Assembly: GCA_036501535.1 (NCBI GenBank)
Contig: DASYAE010000111.1
Span: 1-64,000, forward strand
Direction of reading: 5' to 3'
Length of the DNA: 64,000 nucleotides
Origin: DASYAE01 sp036501535
GTDB lineage: Bacteria > Actinomycetota > Actinomycetes > Streptomycetales > Catenulisporaceae
Of the stretch, positions 25,749 to 34,686 are shown piece after piece. The position numbers and the translations under genes are program-made. The notes under the pieces are model-generated. The model made no database searches. It had not been told where the DNA came from and was given only the letters and a program-made list of their open reading frames with translations. The number at the start of each line of letters is the position of its first letter. The stretch's first letter is position 1.

Positions 25749-26453
25749 TCAGCGTGCCTGCTGCTGAGGCAGATACGGCGCGATCGAGTGGGCCAGCTGG
25801 ACGACCGGCATTGACTGGAACCAGACCTCGCCCGGGCCGGTGAGCGCGACCAGGTGGAAGCCGTCGTCGCCGAACGCGATGTTGCGGATGCCCTGCAGCC
25901 GGGTGATCTGGAAATTGACGCTCTCCTGGAACAGGCCCACGTGCCCGGGGTGCACCAGCAGGGTCTGGCCGGGGGCGAGGGCGTACTGGACCACTTCGCC
26001 GGAAAGCTCTATCCAGGCCTCGCCGGTCCCCTCGATGCGCTGCAGGATGAAGCCCTCACCACCCCACAGGCCGGCCCGCAGACCCTGCTGCAGCGCCGCG
26101 GTCGCGCTGATGCCCGGGGTGCCGCACAGGAAGCCGTGCCGGTGCACCATCATCCCGGCGCCCGGGCTGATCTGCACCGGCAGGATCTGTCCGGGCAGCT
26201 TCGTGGCGAAGGCGACCATGCCCGGGCTGCCGTGCGCCTGATACTGGGTCTGGAAGAAGCTGCCGCCGCTCAATGCGCGCTTGGCCGCGGCGAACAGGCC
26301 GCCGCCCCCGCCGAAGCCGGAGCCGGTGGTCTGGGAGAGCTTGACGTTCGGCGTCATCCAGGACAGCTCGCCGTGTGTGGAGATCACCGCCTCGCCCGGG
26401 TCGAGTGAGACTTCGAGGACCGGCAGCGTCGTGCCTTTGATATTGGCCTTCAT
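25749..26453 (-). CDS. AIM24 family protein
   Basis: 234 residues. The beta-helix-like Gly-rich pattern of the AIM24/TIGR00266 family is clear: LDPGEAVISTHGELSWMTPNVKL, GGGGGLFAAAKRALSGGSFFQTQYQAHGSPGMVAFATKLPGQILP, FLCGTPGISATAALQQGLRAGLWGGEGFILQRIEGTGEAWIELSGEVVQYAL. The family is of unknown biochemical role in bacteria; yeast Aim24 acts in mitochondrial membrane organisation. It is divergent from the LLM oxidoreductase gene. Confidence 0.9.
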   Translation of the reverse strand: MKANIKGTTLPVLEVSLDPGEAVISTHGELSWMTPNVKLSQTTGSGFGGGGGLFAAAKRALSGGSFFQTQYQAHGSPGMVAFATKLPGQILPVQISPGAGMMVHRHGFLCGTPGISATAALQQGLRAGLWGGEGFILQRIEGTGEAWIELSGEVVQYALAPGQTLLVHPGHVGLFQESVNFQITRLQGIRNIAFGDDGFHLVALTGPGEVWFQSMPVVQLAHSIAPYLPQQQAR

Positions 26454-26566
26454 GGCTCCGCATCCTACTGAGCAGCGTGGTCGCGGGCGGGGAACTTCGC
26501 GAGACGCCGCGACTGCTGCCCGTAAGTGCAGAGCGCTTGTCGGCTGCGGATGCTAAGAGTCTCTTC

Positions 26567-27460
26567 ATGACGACGATGCCGACCGCGCAGCCGATGCAGC
26601 CACCCGGAACGCCGACACTGCGCTGCGGCGTGATCCTGCCCGGCGGCACGGCCCCCGAGCAGCTGGAGCTCGCGGCACTCGCGGACCGCTCGGGCTGGGA
26701 CGGGGTCTTCGTTTGGGAGTGCGCGTACGGCGTGGACGCGTGGAGCCTGCTCGCCGCGATGGCCGTGCGCACGCAGCGGGTCCGGCTCGGCACACTGCTG
26801 ACGCCGCTGCCGTGGCGGCGCCCGTGGAAGGTGGCCAGCCAGGCCGCCACGCTCGACCAGCTCTCGGCCGGCCGCGCGGTCCTGGCGGTCGGGGTGGGCG
26901 CGATCGACCCCGACCTGCCGCAGACCGGCGAGGCCACCGAACTGAGGGCGCGGGCCGCGATGATGGACGAGGGCATCGACCTGATCCGCGGGCTGTGGTC
27001 GGGCGCGACGCAGTTCCACGGCCTGCACTATCAGTACACATGCGCGCACGACGATCTGGGGCAGGTCGGACGGCCGGTCCAGGAGCGCATTCCGATCTGG
27101 GTGGTCGGCGCGTGGCCCCGGCCGCGCTCGATGCGCCGGGTGCTGCGCTGCGACGGCGTGATCCCCGAATACCACCTCGGCGGCCGGGCGGGCGCGCCGG
27201 ACGATGTCCGGGATCTGCGAGCGTGGCTGAACGAGCACGCCGGACCCGCCGACCCGCCGAGTGTCTCAGCCATCGATGTCATCGCTGAGGGCGAGACCCC
27301 GGCGGACGACCCGGCGGCGGCCGCGGCGCACGTCGGGCCGTGGGCCGCGGCCGGCTGCACGTGGTGGCTGGAGACGCGCTGGGAGCTGCCGCATCACACT
27401 GCCGAGCGGCTGAACCAGGTCCGGGAGCGGATCGCCGCCGGGCCCCCGCGCTTGCTTTGA
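26567..27460 (+). CDS. LLM-class flavin-dependent oxidoreductase
   Basis: 297 residues from ATG 26567. The luciferase-like monooxygenase fold is seen in GVILPGGTAPEQLELAALADRSGWDGVFVWE, RTQRVRLGTLLTPLPWRRPWKVASQAATLDQLSAGRAVLAVGVG and the RIPIWVVGAWPRPRSMRRVLRCDGVIPE strand. These TIM-barrel enzymes use FMNH2 or F420. The substrate is unknown. The start has no strong ribosome binding site, so leaderless translation is possible. Confidence 0.88.
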   Translation: MTTMPTAQPMQPPGTPTLRCGVILPGGTAPEQLELAALADRSGWDGVFVWECAYGVDAWSLLAAMAVRTQRVRLGTLLTPLPWRRPWKVASQAATLDQLSAGRAVLAVGVGAIDPDLPQTGEATELRARAAMMDEGIDLIRGLWSGATQFHGLHYQYTCAHDDLGQVGRPVQERIPIWVVGAWPRPRSMRRVLRCDGVIPEYHLGGRAGAPDDVRDLRAWLNEHAGPADPPSVSAIDVIAEGETPADDPAAAAAHVGPWAAAGCTWWLETRWELPHHTAERLNQVRERIAAGPPRLL

Positions 27461-27594
27461 GCCCGTGAGCACGCTGCGATCGCCGCGCGCCCGTCGGCCG
27501 CCGGCGCGCGGCGGCGCGGTCCGCCGGTCGCGAGCGGCGCGGGCAGCCGTGCCAGGGCCCTTTTAGCCGCGGCGATCCGGGGCATGAGGCGGCC

Positions 27595-28296
27595 GTGAAC
27601 CCGACCCTCCTGCGATCCGGTCCGCTGCGCGCGGCGAAGAAGTCCACGACGGCGGCGAACAAACCACCGAAGAAGTCCGCGGCAGCGAAGCAGAAGCCGT
27701 CGAAGCCGGCCGCGGCGCCGCGGCCGGCGCGGGCGCCCGCGGCGCAGGAGCCGCGCCGCGGCATCGGCCGGGTCGCCCTCCAGGCGATGGCGCTGCTGAT
27801 CATGGCGGTCTGCGCGGCGATCGTGCTCAAGCTGACGCTGACCCCGTCGCCGGCCTCGGTCGGCATCGCCCACACCAACCTGACCCCGGGCGCGACGATC
27901 AAGCTCTACCTGGACAACGCGCCGGTGCGCGAGGCGATCCTGCAGATCGGCGGGAACATCGTGATCGGCGGCCCGTTCGGCCTGCTGCTGCCCTCGATCA
28001 GCCCGCGCTTCCGCGGCCTGCTGCGGGTGCTGGTCACCACGGCCTTCTTCATCACCCTGATCGAGCTGACGCAGCACTTCTTCATCGAGGGCCGGTCGTT
28101 CGACGTGGACGACATCATCCTGGCCGTGGTCGGGGCGGCCATCGGCTACCTGCCGGTCGGGCGCTACCTCTCCCTGCGCGTGCACCCCTATCACCGGCAC
28201 TGGTGGCAGCGCCTGCTCGACCGGCAGCGGCGGCGGGACCGGCGGCGCCCGGCCGCGGGCGCGGCGGCGCAGGGCCAGGGCACGAAGACCGCATGA
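27595..28296 (+). CDS. VanZ-like membrane protein
   Basis: 233 residues from GTG 27595 (GAGG upstream). The N-terminal 55 residues are Lys/Pro/Ala-rich and cytoplasmic. Four or so membrane helices follow, with the VanZ core NIVIGGPFGLLLPSI, LLRVLVTTAFFITLIELTQHFFIEGRSFDVDDIILAVVGAAIGYLPVGRYL; the Glu-x-x-Gln near the helix end and Arg-x-x-Asp-Val-Asp-Asp are the family signature. VanZ-like proteins confer low-level teicoplanin resistance in some systems. The C-terminus is Arg-rich. A strong hairpin follows the stop. Confidence 0.87.
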   Translation: MNPTLLRSGPLRAAKKSTTAANKPPKKSAAAKQKPSKPAAAPRPARAPAAQEPRRGIGRVALQAMALLIMAVCAAIVLKLTLTPSPASVGIAHTNLTPGATIKLYLDNAPVREAILQIGGNIVIGGPFGLLLPSISPRFRGLLRVLVTTAFFITLIELTQHFFIEGRSFDVDDIILAVVGAAIGYLPVGRYLSLRVHPYHRHWWQRLLDRQRRRDRRRPAAGAAAQGQGTKTA

Positions 28297-28329
28297 GCGG
28301 GGGCCGGGACGGCGGTCCCGGCCCCCGCT
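28296..28329 (+). terminator. Perfect 15-bp hairpin after the VanZ-like gene
   Basis: Arms 28296-28310 and 28315-28329 are exact complements with a 4-base loop, followed by a short T stretch (28330-28332). It begins at the stop codon. Confidence 0.8.
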
Positions 28330-28390
28330 TTGGTTCCGGAACCTGTCCGAGGCATTGACAATCCCGAAACTCAAGCGCAACCATCCGTCT

Positions 28391-28406
28391 CGGAGAGCGC
28401 TCTCCG
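28391..28406. promoter_or_regulatory. LacI/CebR-type operator (distal)
   Basis: CGGAGAGCGCTCTCCG is a perfect palindrome 349 bases before the glucanase start. It has the central GAGCGCTC found in CebR/BglR-type operators. A second identical copy lies 270 bases downstream, a spacing that would allow DNA looping. Confidence 0.7.
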
Positions 28407-28660
28407 GTAGCCGGACCCGAGCTGCCGCCGACGCCGCCCCCGGGCCCCGGCCGCCTTCCGGTAGCCCGAGGGACGGCCGACGCGGCGCTCGGCGCCGGTC
28501 CGCGGCGGTGTGCGGCGGCCGCGGGCGCCGGGTCCCGGAGCGCGCCCAGATGAAGCAACGATCTGTGTCCGGGGCCTGATTCCGCCCTTCCCACGCCGCC
28601 GCGGCGGCAGCAGCCGGGCCCGTGTGTTGCGGCACGCGTCCGGCCTTCGTCCGGCAGCGT

Positions 28661-28676
28661 CGGAGAGCGCTCTCCG
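28661..28676. promoter_or_regulatory. LacI/CebR-type operator (proximal)
   Basis: CGGAGAGCGCTCTCCG, the same palindrome as at 28391, ends 78 bases before the glucanase start, next to the A/T-rich promoter segment. Confidence 0.75.
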
Positions 28677-28754
28677 AAATTCATGCGCACAGTATTCCCA
28701 CATCTATATACGCACTCGATACAAGCAGTTCGCATGCCCACGACAGGAGTTCCG

Positions 28755-31700
28755 ATGATCCCCTTCGCCTCCGGCTCACCGCCGCGCCGGAGATCCCTGC
28801 CCGGCCGGATGCCCCGCCAGGTCCAGGCCGTCCTGCTGACCGTGCTCGCGGTCGCCCTGGCCTGCGCCGGCGTCTTCGCCGCGAACCAGACCGCGCACGC
28901 CGCGACCGCGAGCGCCTGCGGCACGACGGACGCCGCGCTGAACCAGCCGACCACCGCCTCGTCCGAGGAGAGCGGGAGCTTCCCGCCGCAGGACGCCACC
29001 GACGGCAACACCGCGACCCGCTGGTCGAGCGCGTGGAGCGACCCGCAGTGGCTCCAGGTGGACCTGGGCTCGACCCAGTCGATCTGCGGCGTCTCGCTGG
29101 ACTGGGAGACCGCGTACGCCACCGCGTTCCAGATCCAGACCTCGAACGACGCCTCGACCTGGACCACGGTCTACTCCACCACGACCGGCACCGGCGGAAC
29201 ACAGAACCTCACCGTGAGCGGATCAGGCCGCTACATCCGCATGTACGGCACCACGCGGGCAACCGGATACGGTTACTCGCTCTGGGAATTCGACGTCTAC
29301 ACCGGCACCGGCGGCACCTCGTCCAGCCCGTCGCCGTCGCCGTCCTCGTCCTCGCCGCCGGTGAACTGGACCCCGGTCTGGAGCGACGACTTCGCCGGCT
29401 CCGCGGGCACCGCGCCCTCCTCGGCGAACTGGATCGAGGACACCGGCACCAGCGCGCCCGGCGGCCCGGCCAACTGGGGCACGGGTGAGGTCGAGACCAT
29501 GTCCAACTCGACCAGCAACGTCCATCTCGACGGCAACGACCACCTCGACATCACCGCCCTCGACAGCAACGGCGCCTGGACCTCCGGCCGGATCGAGACG
29601 CAGCGCTCCGACTTCGCCGCGCCGGCCGGCGGCATGCTGCAGATCTCCGCCTCGATCGAGCAGCCGGATCCGGCGAACGGCGTCGGCTACTGGCCGGCGT
29701 TCTGGACCCTCGGCGCGGGCGACCGCACCGGCGGGACCTGGCCCGCGGTCGGCGAGACGGACATCATGGAGGACGTCAACGGCCGCAGCGAGACCTCCGG
29801 CACGCTGCACTGCGGCGTCGCGCCGGGCGGCCCGTGCAACGAGTACACCGGCCGGACCAGCGGCATGACCGCCTGCCCCGGCTGCCAGACCGGCTACCAC
29901 ACCTACACCGAGATCATCGACCGCACCCAGACGAACGAGCAGATCCGGTGGTACCTGGACGGCACCGAGTTCTGGTCGGTCAGCGAGAGCCAGGTGGGCA
30001 CGGCGACCTGGCAGGCCGCGGTGGACCACGGCTTCTTCATCATCTTCGACCTGGCCATCGGCGGGTCGTTCCCGAACGCCGACTGCGGCTGCACCTCGCC
30101 GAACGTGGCGACCTCCTCCGGCGGCACGATGAGCATCGCCTCGGTCTCCGTGCAGCAGGCGACCACCGGCACGACGCCGGCCGCGCCGCCCACTCCGCCG
30201 GCCGCGCCGCCGAACACGCCGAGCGTGGTCAAGGTGACCGGCAGCCAGGGCGACTGGGGGCTGAGCGTGAACGGCGCGCCGTACTACATCAAGGGCGTGA
30301 CCTACGGCCCGTCGAACGCCGATGCCGGCTACTACATGCCGGACCTTGCCTCGATGGGGGTGAACACGGTCCGCACCTGGGGCACGGACTCGACGACCGA
30401 GAGCCTGCTCGACGCCGCCGACGCCAACGGAATCAAGGTCATCAACGGGTTCTGGTTAAGCCAGAGCGAGGACTACGTCAACGACACCACCGACGAGACG
30501 AACGACCTGAACAACATCGTCGCGCTGGTCGACCAGTACAAGGACAACGGCGCGGTGCTGATGTGGGACGTGGGGAACGAGGTGATCAATACCCTGTCGA
30601 GCACGTACTCAGGCACCCAGCTGCAGGCCGAGCAGGTCGCCTACGCGCAGTACGTCAACCGGGTCGTGGACGCGATCCACGCCGCGGACCCGAACCACCC
30701 GGTGACCTCGACCGACGCCTGGGTCGGCGCCTGGCCGTACTACCAGCAGTACACCCCCGACCTGGACCTGATGGCGGTCAACTCGTACGGCGCGGCCTGC
30801 GGCGTGCAGTCCGCCTGGCAGAGCGGCGGGTACACGAAGCCGTACATCCTGACCGAGGCCGGGCCGCCCGGCGAGTGGGAGGTGCCGAACGACGAGAACG
30901 GCGTGCCGCAGGAGGACACCGACCAGCAGTCGACGCAGGGCTATGCGACCGACTGGAACTGCGTGACCGCGGCGAAGGGCGTGGCGCTCGGCGCGACGCT
31001 GTTCAACTACGGCGTCGAGAACGACTTCGGCGGGATCTGGTTCAACTTCCTGACCGGGGACTGGCGCCGCGACTCCTACTACGAGATCAGCAGCCTGTAC
31101 GGCGGGCAGTACACGTCGGACCAGGCCCCGGTGATCACGGGCATGACGGTGAGCGACCCGACGTCGGTGGCCGCCGGGAAGACGTTCACCGTGGACGTCT
31201 CGGCGACCAGCCCGATCGGCGCGCCGCTGCGGTATTCCGCCGACCTGTGCAGCAAGTACATCGACGGGAACACCGCGCAGCAGGGCGCGACCTTCAGCGC
31301 GACGTCCGGCGGCGTGCTGACGATCACCGCGCCGGACCGGATCGGGGTCTGGAAGGTCGACGTCTACGTGTACGACGACCAGGGCAACGCGGCCGTCCAG
31401 ACCGCGTCGATCAACGTCGTGCCGCCGACGCCGGCCGGGACCGACGTGGCGCTGGGCAAGACGACCACCGCGTCCTCGTATCAGACCACGGGCACCGGTG
31501 CTCCGTTCACGCCCGGCGACGCGACCGACGGCAGCCTGACCACGCGGTGGGCCAGCGACTGGAGCGACCCGCAGTGGATCGAGGTCGACCTCGGCCAGAC
31601 GTACCCGATCTCGCACATCCAGCTGGTCTGGGAGGCGGCCTACGGGCAGGCCTACCAGATCCAGACCTCGAACGACGGCCAGAACTGGACCACGGTCTAC

Positions 31701-31838
31701 TCGACCACGACCGGAGTCGGCGGCGTGGACGACTTCAACGTGAGCGGGTCGGGGCGCTACGTGCGGATGTACGGCACCGCGCGCGGCACCTCGTACGGCT
31801 ATTCGCTCTATGAGTTCGGGGTCTACACGCCGAGCTGA
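28755..31838 (+). CDS. Secreted two-enzyme beta-glucanase: CBM32 - GH16 - GH-A TIM barrel - CBM32
   Basis: 1027 residues from ATG 28755 (AGGAG upstream). A Sec signal peptide (hydrophobic QAVLLTVLAVALACAGVFAA, cleavage after AHA) precedes a discoidin-type CBM32 (about 58-184), a Ser/Pro linker, and a GH16 laminarinase domain (about 205-468) with the motif GETDIMED (nucleophile Glu334, acid/base Glu339). After a Pro/Ala linker comes a TIM barrel (about 490-785) with MWDVGNE (Glu609) and ILTEAGP (Glu701) as the expected clan GH-A catalytic pair, resembling GH2/GH5/GH72-like enzymes. An Ig-like region and a second CBM32 (about 900-1027) finish the protein. It probably cuts or remodels beta-1,3-glucan such as fungal wall glucan. 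Two LacI-type palindromes upstream point to sugar control. Confidence 0.93.
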   Translation: MIPFASGSPPRRRSLPGRMPRQVQAVLLTVLAVALACAGVFAANQTAHAATASACGTTDAALNQPTTASSEESGSFPPQDATDGNTATRWSSAWSDPQWLQVDLGSTQSICGVSLDWETAYATAFQIQTSNDASTWTTVYSTTTGTGGTQNLTVSGSGRYIRMYGTTRATGYGYSLWEFDVYTGTGGTSSSPSPSPSSSSPPVNWTPVWSDDFAGSAGTAPSSANWIEDTGTSAPGGPANWGTGEVETMSNSTSNVHLDGNDHLDITALDSNGAWTSGRIETQRSDFAAPAGGMLQISASIEQPDPANGVGYWPAFWTLGAGDRTGGTWPAVGETDIMEDVNGRSETSGTLHCGVAPGGPCNEYTGRTSGMTACPGCQTGYHTYTEIIDRTQTNEQIRWYLDGTEFWSVSESQVGTATWQAAVDHGFFIIFDLAIGGSFPNADCGCTSPNVATSSGGTMSIASVSVQQATTGTTPAAPPTPPAAPPNTPSVVKVTGSQGDWGLSVNGAPYYIKGVTYGPSNADAGYYMPDLASMGVNTVRTWGTDSTTESLLDAADANGIKVINGFWLSQSEDYVNDTTDETNDLNNIVALVDQYKDNGAVLMWDVGNEVINTLSSTYSGTQLQAEQVAYAQYVNRVVDAIHAADPNHPVTSTDAWVGAWPYYQQYTPDLDLMAVNSYGAACGVQSAWQSGGYTKPYILTEAGPPGEWEVPNDENGVPQEDTDQQSTQGYATDWNCVTAAKGVALGATLFNYGVENDFGGIWFNFLTGDWRRDSYYEISSLYGGQYTSDQAPVITGMTVSDPTSVAAGKTFTVDVSATSPIGAPLRYSADLCSKYIDGNTAQQGATFSATSGGVLTITAPDRIGVWKVDVYVYDDQGNAAVQTASINVVPPTPAGTDVALGKTTTASSYQTTGTGAPFTPGDATDGSLTTRWASDWSDPQWIEVDLGQTYPISHIQLVWEAAYGQAYQIQTSNDGQNWTTVYSTTTGVGGVDDFNVSGSGRYVRMYGTARGTSYGYSLYEFGVYTPS

Positions 31839-31867
31839 GCCGCGCCGCCGTCCGCGCATTGATGGAA

Positions 31868-31909
31868 GTTCGTCCCGGCCCCGGGTCTCGGCCCGGGGCC
31901 GGGACGAAC
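31868..31909. terminator. Perfect 18-bp bidirectional hairpin
   Basis: Arms 31868-31885 and 31892-31909 are exact complements with a 6-base loop, between the convergent glucanase and GH3 genes. Confidence 0.85.
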
Positions 31910-31920
31910 GCGTGTGGGGG

Positions 31921-34392
31921 TCAGGCGACCCGGACGGCCGCGCTCAGCGGCAGGTCGGCGGCCGAGCGCCCGGCCAGCAGAGTGAACGCGCCCGGCTCGG
32001 TCCGCCAGCGCCGGTCCGCGACGGACCAGTGCCGCAGCGCGGCCGGCGGGATGGTCACGGCCGCCTCGACGCTCTGCCCGGGCTCGGCGATGACCGCGCG
32101 GTACCCGGCCAGCCAGCGCACCGGCCGCTCCAGCTCGCTGTGCTCGCGGGCCGCGTAGACCTGGACGACCTCGCGGCCGCGCCGCCGGCCGACGTTGCGC
32201 ACCCGGACAACGATCTCGAAGGGCTCGCTCCCCGCCACCTGTTCGGGTGCCGAGACGGCCTCGTAGGCCCATTCGGTGTAGCCCAGGCCCTCGCCGAACC
32301 AGAACGCGGGGGCGGTCTGCGCGCGCAGCCAGGCCCGGTAGCCGACGTGCAGGCCCTCGCGGTATTCGAGCACGCCGTCGTCCGGGGCCGTGCTGCGGAC
32401 CGGCAGGTCGTCGATCCGCGCGGCCCAGGTGGTCGGCAGCCGGCCGACCGGCTCGGCCCCGCCGAACAGCAGGTTGGCCAGGCCGTCGCCGGCCTCCTGG
32501 CCGGGGAACCAGGACAGCAGCAGCGCGGGCGCCGCGTCCCGCCAGGGCAGCTCGACCGGACCGCCGGAGTTGACCACCACCACGGTGCGCGGATTCGCCG
32601 CGACCACCTCGGCCACCAGCCGGTTCTGCAGGCCGGGCAGGGTCAGCGAGGCGCGGTCGAAGCCCTCGCTCTCGATCTCGTCGGTGGTGCCGACCACGAC
32701 CACGGCCGCGTCGGCGGACCCGGCCAGCCGGACCGCCGCGGCCAGCTCCTCCTCGTCGCCGCGGCGCGGGGCGTCCGCGCACAGCGCGAGCACGAGGCCC
32801 GATTCCAGGTCGAGGCTGCGGCGGGCCACCACGTCCAGCTCCCCGGCGCCGGAGACGAGCACGGTGGTGCGCCGGAACGGCGGCGTGACGTGGACGTGCG
32901 CCGGGTCGCCGGACTCCGGCTCGACCACCTCGTCGATCAGCACCTTGCCGTCGACCTCCAGCGCGACCCGGCCCAGGCCGACCACCGCGAGCTGCCACTC
33001 GCCGCCGCTGGGGACCCGCAGCCGGGCGCAGATCTCCATGGTCTCGGTGCGGCGCAGCGCCTCGCGGGCGTTGTCCGCGGTCGGCTCGAGCACCCTTCCG
33101 CTGTAGCGGTGCTCGGCGTGCAGCTCCTCGCCGGCCGCGTCGAGGTAGCGCAGCAGCACACCGGGCTCGCCGGAGCGCGGGTCGACGGCGTTGGCGGTGC
33201 TCAGCGGCGTCGGCCGGGTCTCGATGTACGCACCGACCGCGTGTTCGACCTCGGCGATCCCGGACAGCGCGGCGCGGACGCCGTCCAGCGGAGCGATGGC
33301 GGTCGCCGGGAAGACGCCCGCGCTGCCGCCGCCCTGAAGCCGGGCCTGCGCGGCGTTCGGGCCGATGACGGCCACCCGGCGCAGCTGGGTCGGGTCGAGC
33401 GGGAGCAGCGCGTCCCGGTTGCGCAGCAGCACGCAGCTGGCGGCGACCGCGCTACGCAGCAGAGCCCTGACGTCCTCGGCCGCGGGCACGGCGGGCTCGG
33501 CGGTGCGCGGCGCCTCGATCCCGTCCAGCGCGCCGACCTGCGCGGCCAGGCGCAGGATCCGGCGCAGCTTCGCGTCGAGCGCCGCTTCGGGCACCGCGCC
33601 GGAGAGCAGCGCCTCGCCCAGCGGCCGCCCCCAGACCGGGTTCGGGCCGGGCATCGCAAGGTCCTGAGCCGCCAGTGCGGCCGGGACGGTCGAGCGGACG
33701 CCGCCCCAGTCCGAGACGACCATCCCGGCGAAGCCCCACTCCCCCTTCAGCGGCTCCTCGAGCAGCGGGTTCTCCGACATCGTCGCCCCGTTGACGCCGT
33801 TGTAGGCCGACATCACCACGTGCACGCCGGCGGCGACGGCCTGCTCGAACGGCGCCAGGTAGACCTCGCGCAGCGTGCGCTCGTCCAGCCGGGCGTCGAG
33901 CGTCATGCGCTCGTCCTCCGAGTCGTTGGCCACGTAGTGCTTGGCGGTCGCGGCCACCCCGCCGCTCTGCACGCCGCGGATGAAGGCGGCGCCGATCCGG
34001 CCGGTGAGCAGCGCGTCCTCGGAGAAGTACTCGAAGTGGCGGCCGGCCAGCGGGGAGCGCTGCAGGTTGAGCGTCGGGGCGAGCAGCACGTCCACCCGCT
34101 TGCGCCGGGCCTCGGCGGCCAGCACCCGGCCGAGCCGGGCCACCAGCTCCTCGTCCCAGGTGGCGGCCATCGCGGTGGGCGAGGGCAGCAGCACCGAGGT
34201 GTCGCTCTCGTCCCAGCGCTCGCCGCGCACCCCGACCGGGCCGTCCGAGAACGACATCGAGCGCAGCCCGAGCAGCGGCTCGGCCCGGCTGTGGAACGTG
34301 CCGGCCCCGCTGAGCAGCAGCACCTTGTGCTCGAGGTCGAGCCGGCCCAAGAGCTCGTCGAGTTGCGCATCGCTGATCGGCGCGTCGGCCAC
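31921..34392 (-). CDS. Intracellular GH3 beta-glucosidase with PA14 insert
   Basis: 823 residues from GTG 34392 (GGGAG upstream). The (beta/alpha)8 domain contains KHYVAND at 151-157 and the nucleophile motif VVSDWGG (Asp228). The alpha/beta sandwich follows, with a PA14-like insert at roughly 360-520 (AEHRYSGRV, ALEVDGKVLIDEVVE), and a fibronectin III-like C-terminus (VVQVYAA, LAGYRAV). No signal peptide. GH3 enzymes of this layout remove terminal glucose from beta-linked oligosaccharides. A LacI/CebR-type operator lies 103 bases upstream, the same core as before the secreted glucanase, so this enzyme probably finishes the breakdown of imported glucan oligosaccharides. Confidence 0.95.
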   Translation of the reverse strand: MADAPISDAQLDELLGRLDLEHKVLLLSGAGTFHSRAEPLLGLRSMSFSDGPVGVRGERWDESDTSVLLPSPTAMAATWDEELVARLGRVLAAEARRKRVDVLLAPTLNLQRSPLAGRHFEYFSEDALLTGRIGAAFIRGVQSGGVAATAKHYVANDSEDERMTLDARLDERTLREVYLAPFEQAVAAGVHVVMSAYNGVNGATMSENPLLEEPLKGEWGFAGMVVSDWGGVRSTVPAALAAQDLAMPGPNPVWGRPLGEALLSGAVPEAALDAKLRRILRLAAQVGALDGIEAPRTAEPAVPAAEDVRALLRSAVAASCVLLRNRDALLPLDPTQLRRVAVIGPNAAQARLQGGGSAGVFPATAIAPLDGVRAALSGIAEVEHAVGAYIETRPTPLSTANAVDPRSGEPGVLLRYLDAAGEELHAEHRYSGRVLEPTADNAREALRRTETMEICARLRVPSGGEWQLAVVGLGRVALEVDGKVLIDEVVEPESGDPAHVHVTPPFRRTTVLVSGAGELDVVARRSLDLESGLVLALCADAPRRGDEEELAAAVRLAGSADAAVVVVGTTDEIESEGFDRASLTLPGLQNRLVAEVVAANPRTVVVVNSGGPVELPWRDAAPALLLSWFPGQEAGDGLANLLFGGAEPVGRLPTTWAARIDDLPVRSTAPDDGVLEYREGLHVGYRAWLRAQTAPAFWFGEGLGYTEWAYEAVSAPEQVAGSEPFEIVVRVRNVGRRRGREVVQVYAAREHSELERPVRWLAGYRAVIAEPGQSVEAAVTIPPAALRHWSVADRRWRTEPGAFTLLAGRSAADLPLSAAVRVA

Positions 34393-34494
34393 GGCCCCAC
34401 TCCCAATCTCGTCGTCTGCGGTCTCGTCTGCGGGCGCGCCGCAGCGCACCGCACCCCGGACAGTGAAACGTACCCAGTGCAGCCTGGAAGGCGC

Positions 34495-34512
34495 TGGGAG
34501 AGCGCTCTCCCA
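34495..34512. promoter_or_regulatory. LacI/CebR-type operator of the GH3 gene
   Basis: TGGGAGAGCGCTCTCCCA, a perfect 18-bp palindrome; its core GGAGAGCGCTCTCC is identical to the two sites before the secreted glucanase. It is a 4-base-expanded form of the actinobacterial CebR/CelR consensus TGGGAGCGCTCCCA. Confidence 0.8.
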
Positions 34513-34633
34513 TGGCGCATAGCATTGTGCTGCAACCCGGGCCGGGTCAAGGCTCCGGCGCGGGTCGCCGGTTTCGGAGCCGCGCGCCTGGCCCCGGCGG
34601 CCCCGCGCAGATCCCAGAATATTGACAACGTCC

Positions 34634-34649
34634 GGCGGTATGTACCGCC
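34634..34649. promoter_or_regulatory. Palindrome upstream of the PadR gene (site 1)
   Basis: GGCGGTATGTACCGCC is a perfect 7-bp-arm palindrome. It overlaps the stretch just after TTGACA (34622-34627), a good -35 element, so a bound repressor would block the promoter. Confidence 0.6.
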
Positions 34650-34656
34650 ACTTGGA

Positions 34657-34677
34657 ATATACCGTCACACGGTATAT
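34657..34677. promoter_or_regulatory. Palindrome upstream of the PadR gene (site 2)
   Basis: Two exact 9-bp arms, ATATACCGT (34657-34665) and ACGGTATAT (34669-34677), with a 3-base centre, end 9 bases before the PadR start. The half-site GGTAT is shared with site 1. Autoregulation is likely. Confidence 0.7.
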
Positions 34678-34686
34678 AGTCCCGCC

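Larger units (their letters stand above)
28330..28754. other. Regulatory region of the CBM32-GH16 gene
   Basis: No gene recognised in this 425-base stretch. It carries two identical 16-bp LacI-type palindromes (28391-28406 and 28661-28676) and, next to the gene, an A/T-rich segment (28677-28735) that likely holds the promoter. Confidence 0.6.
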
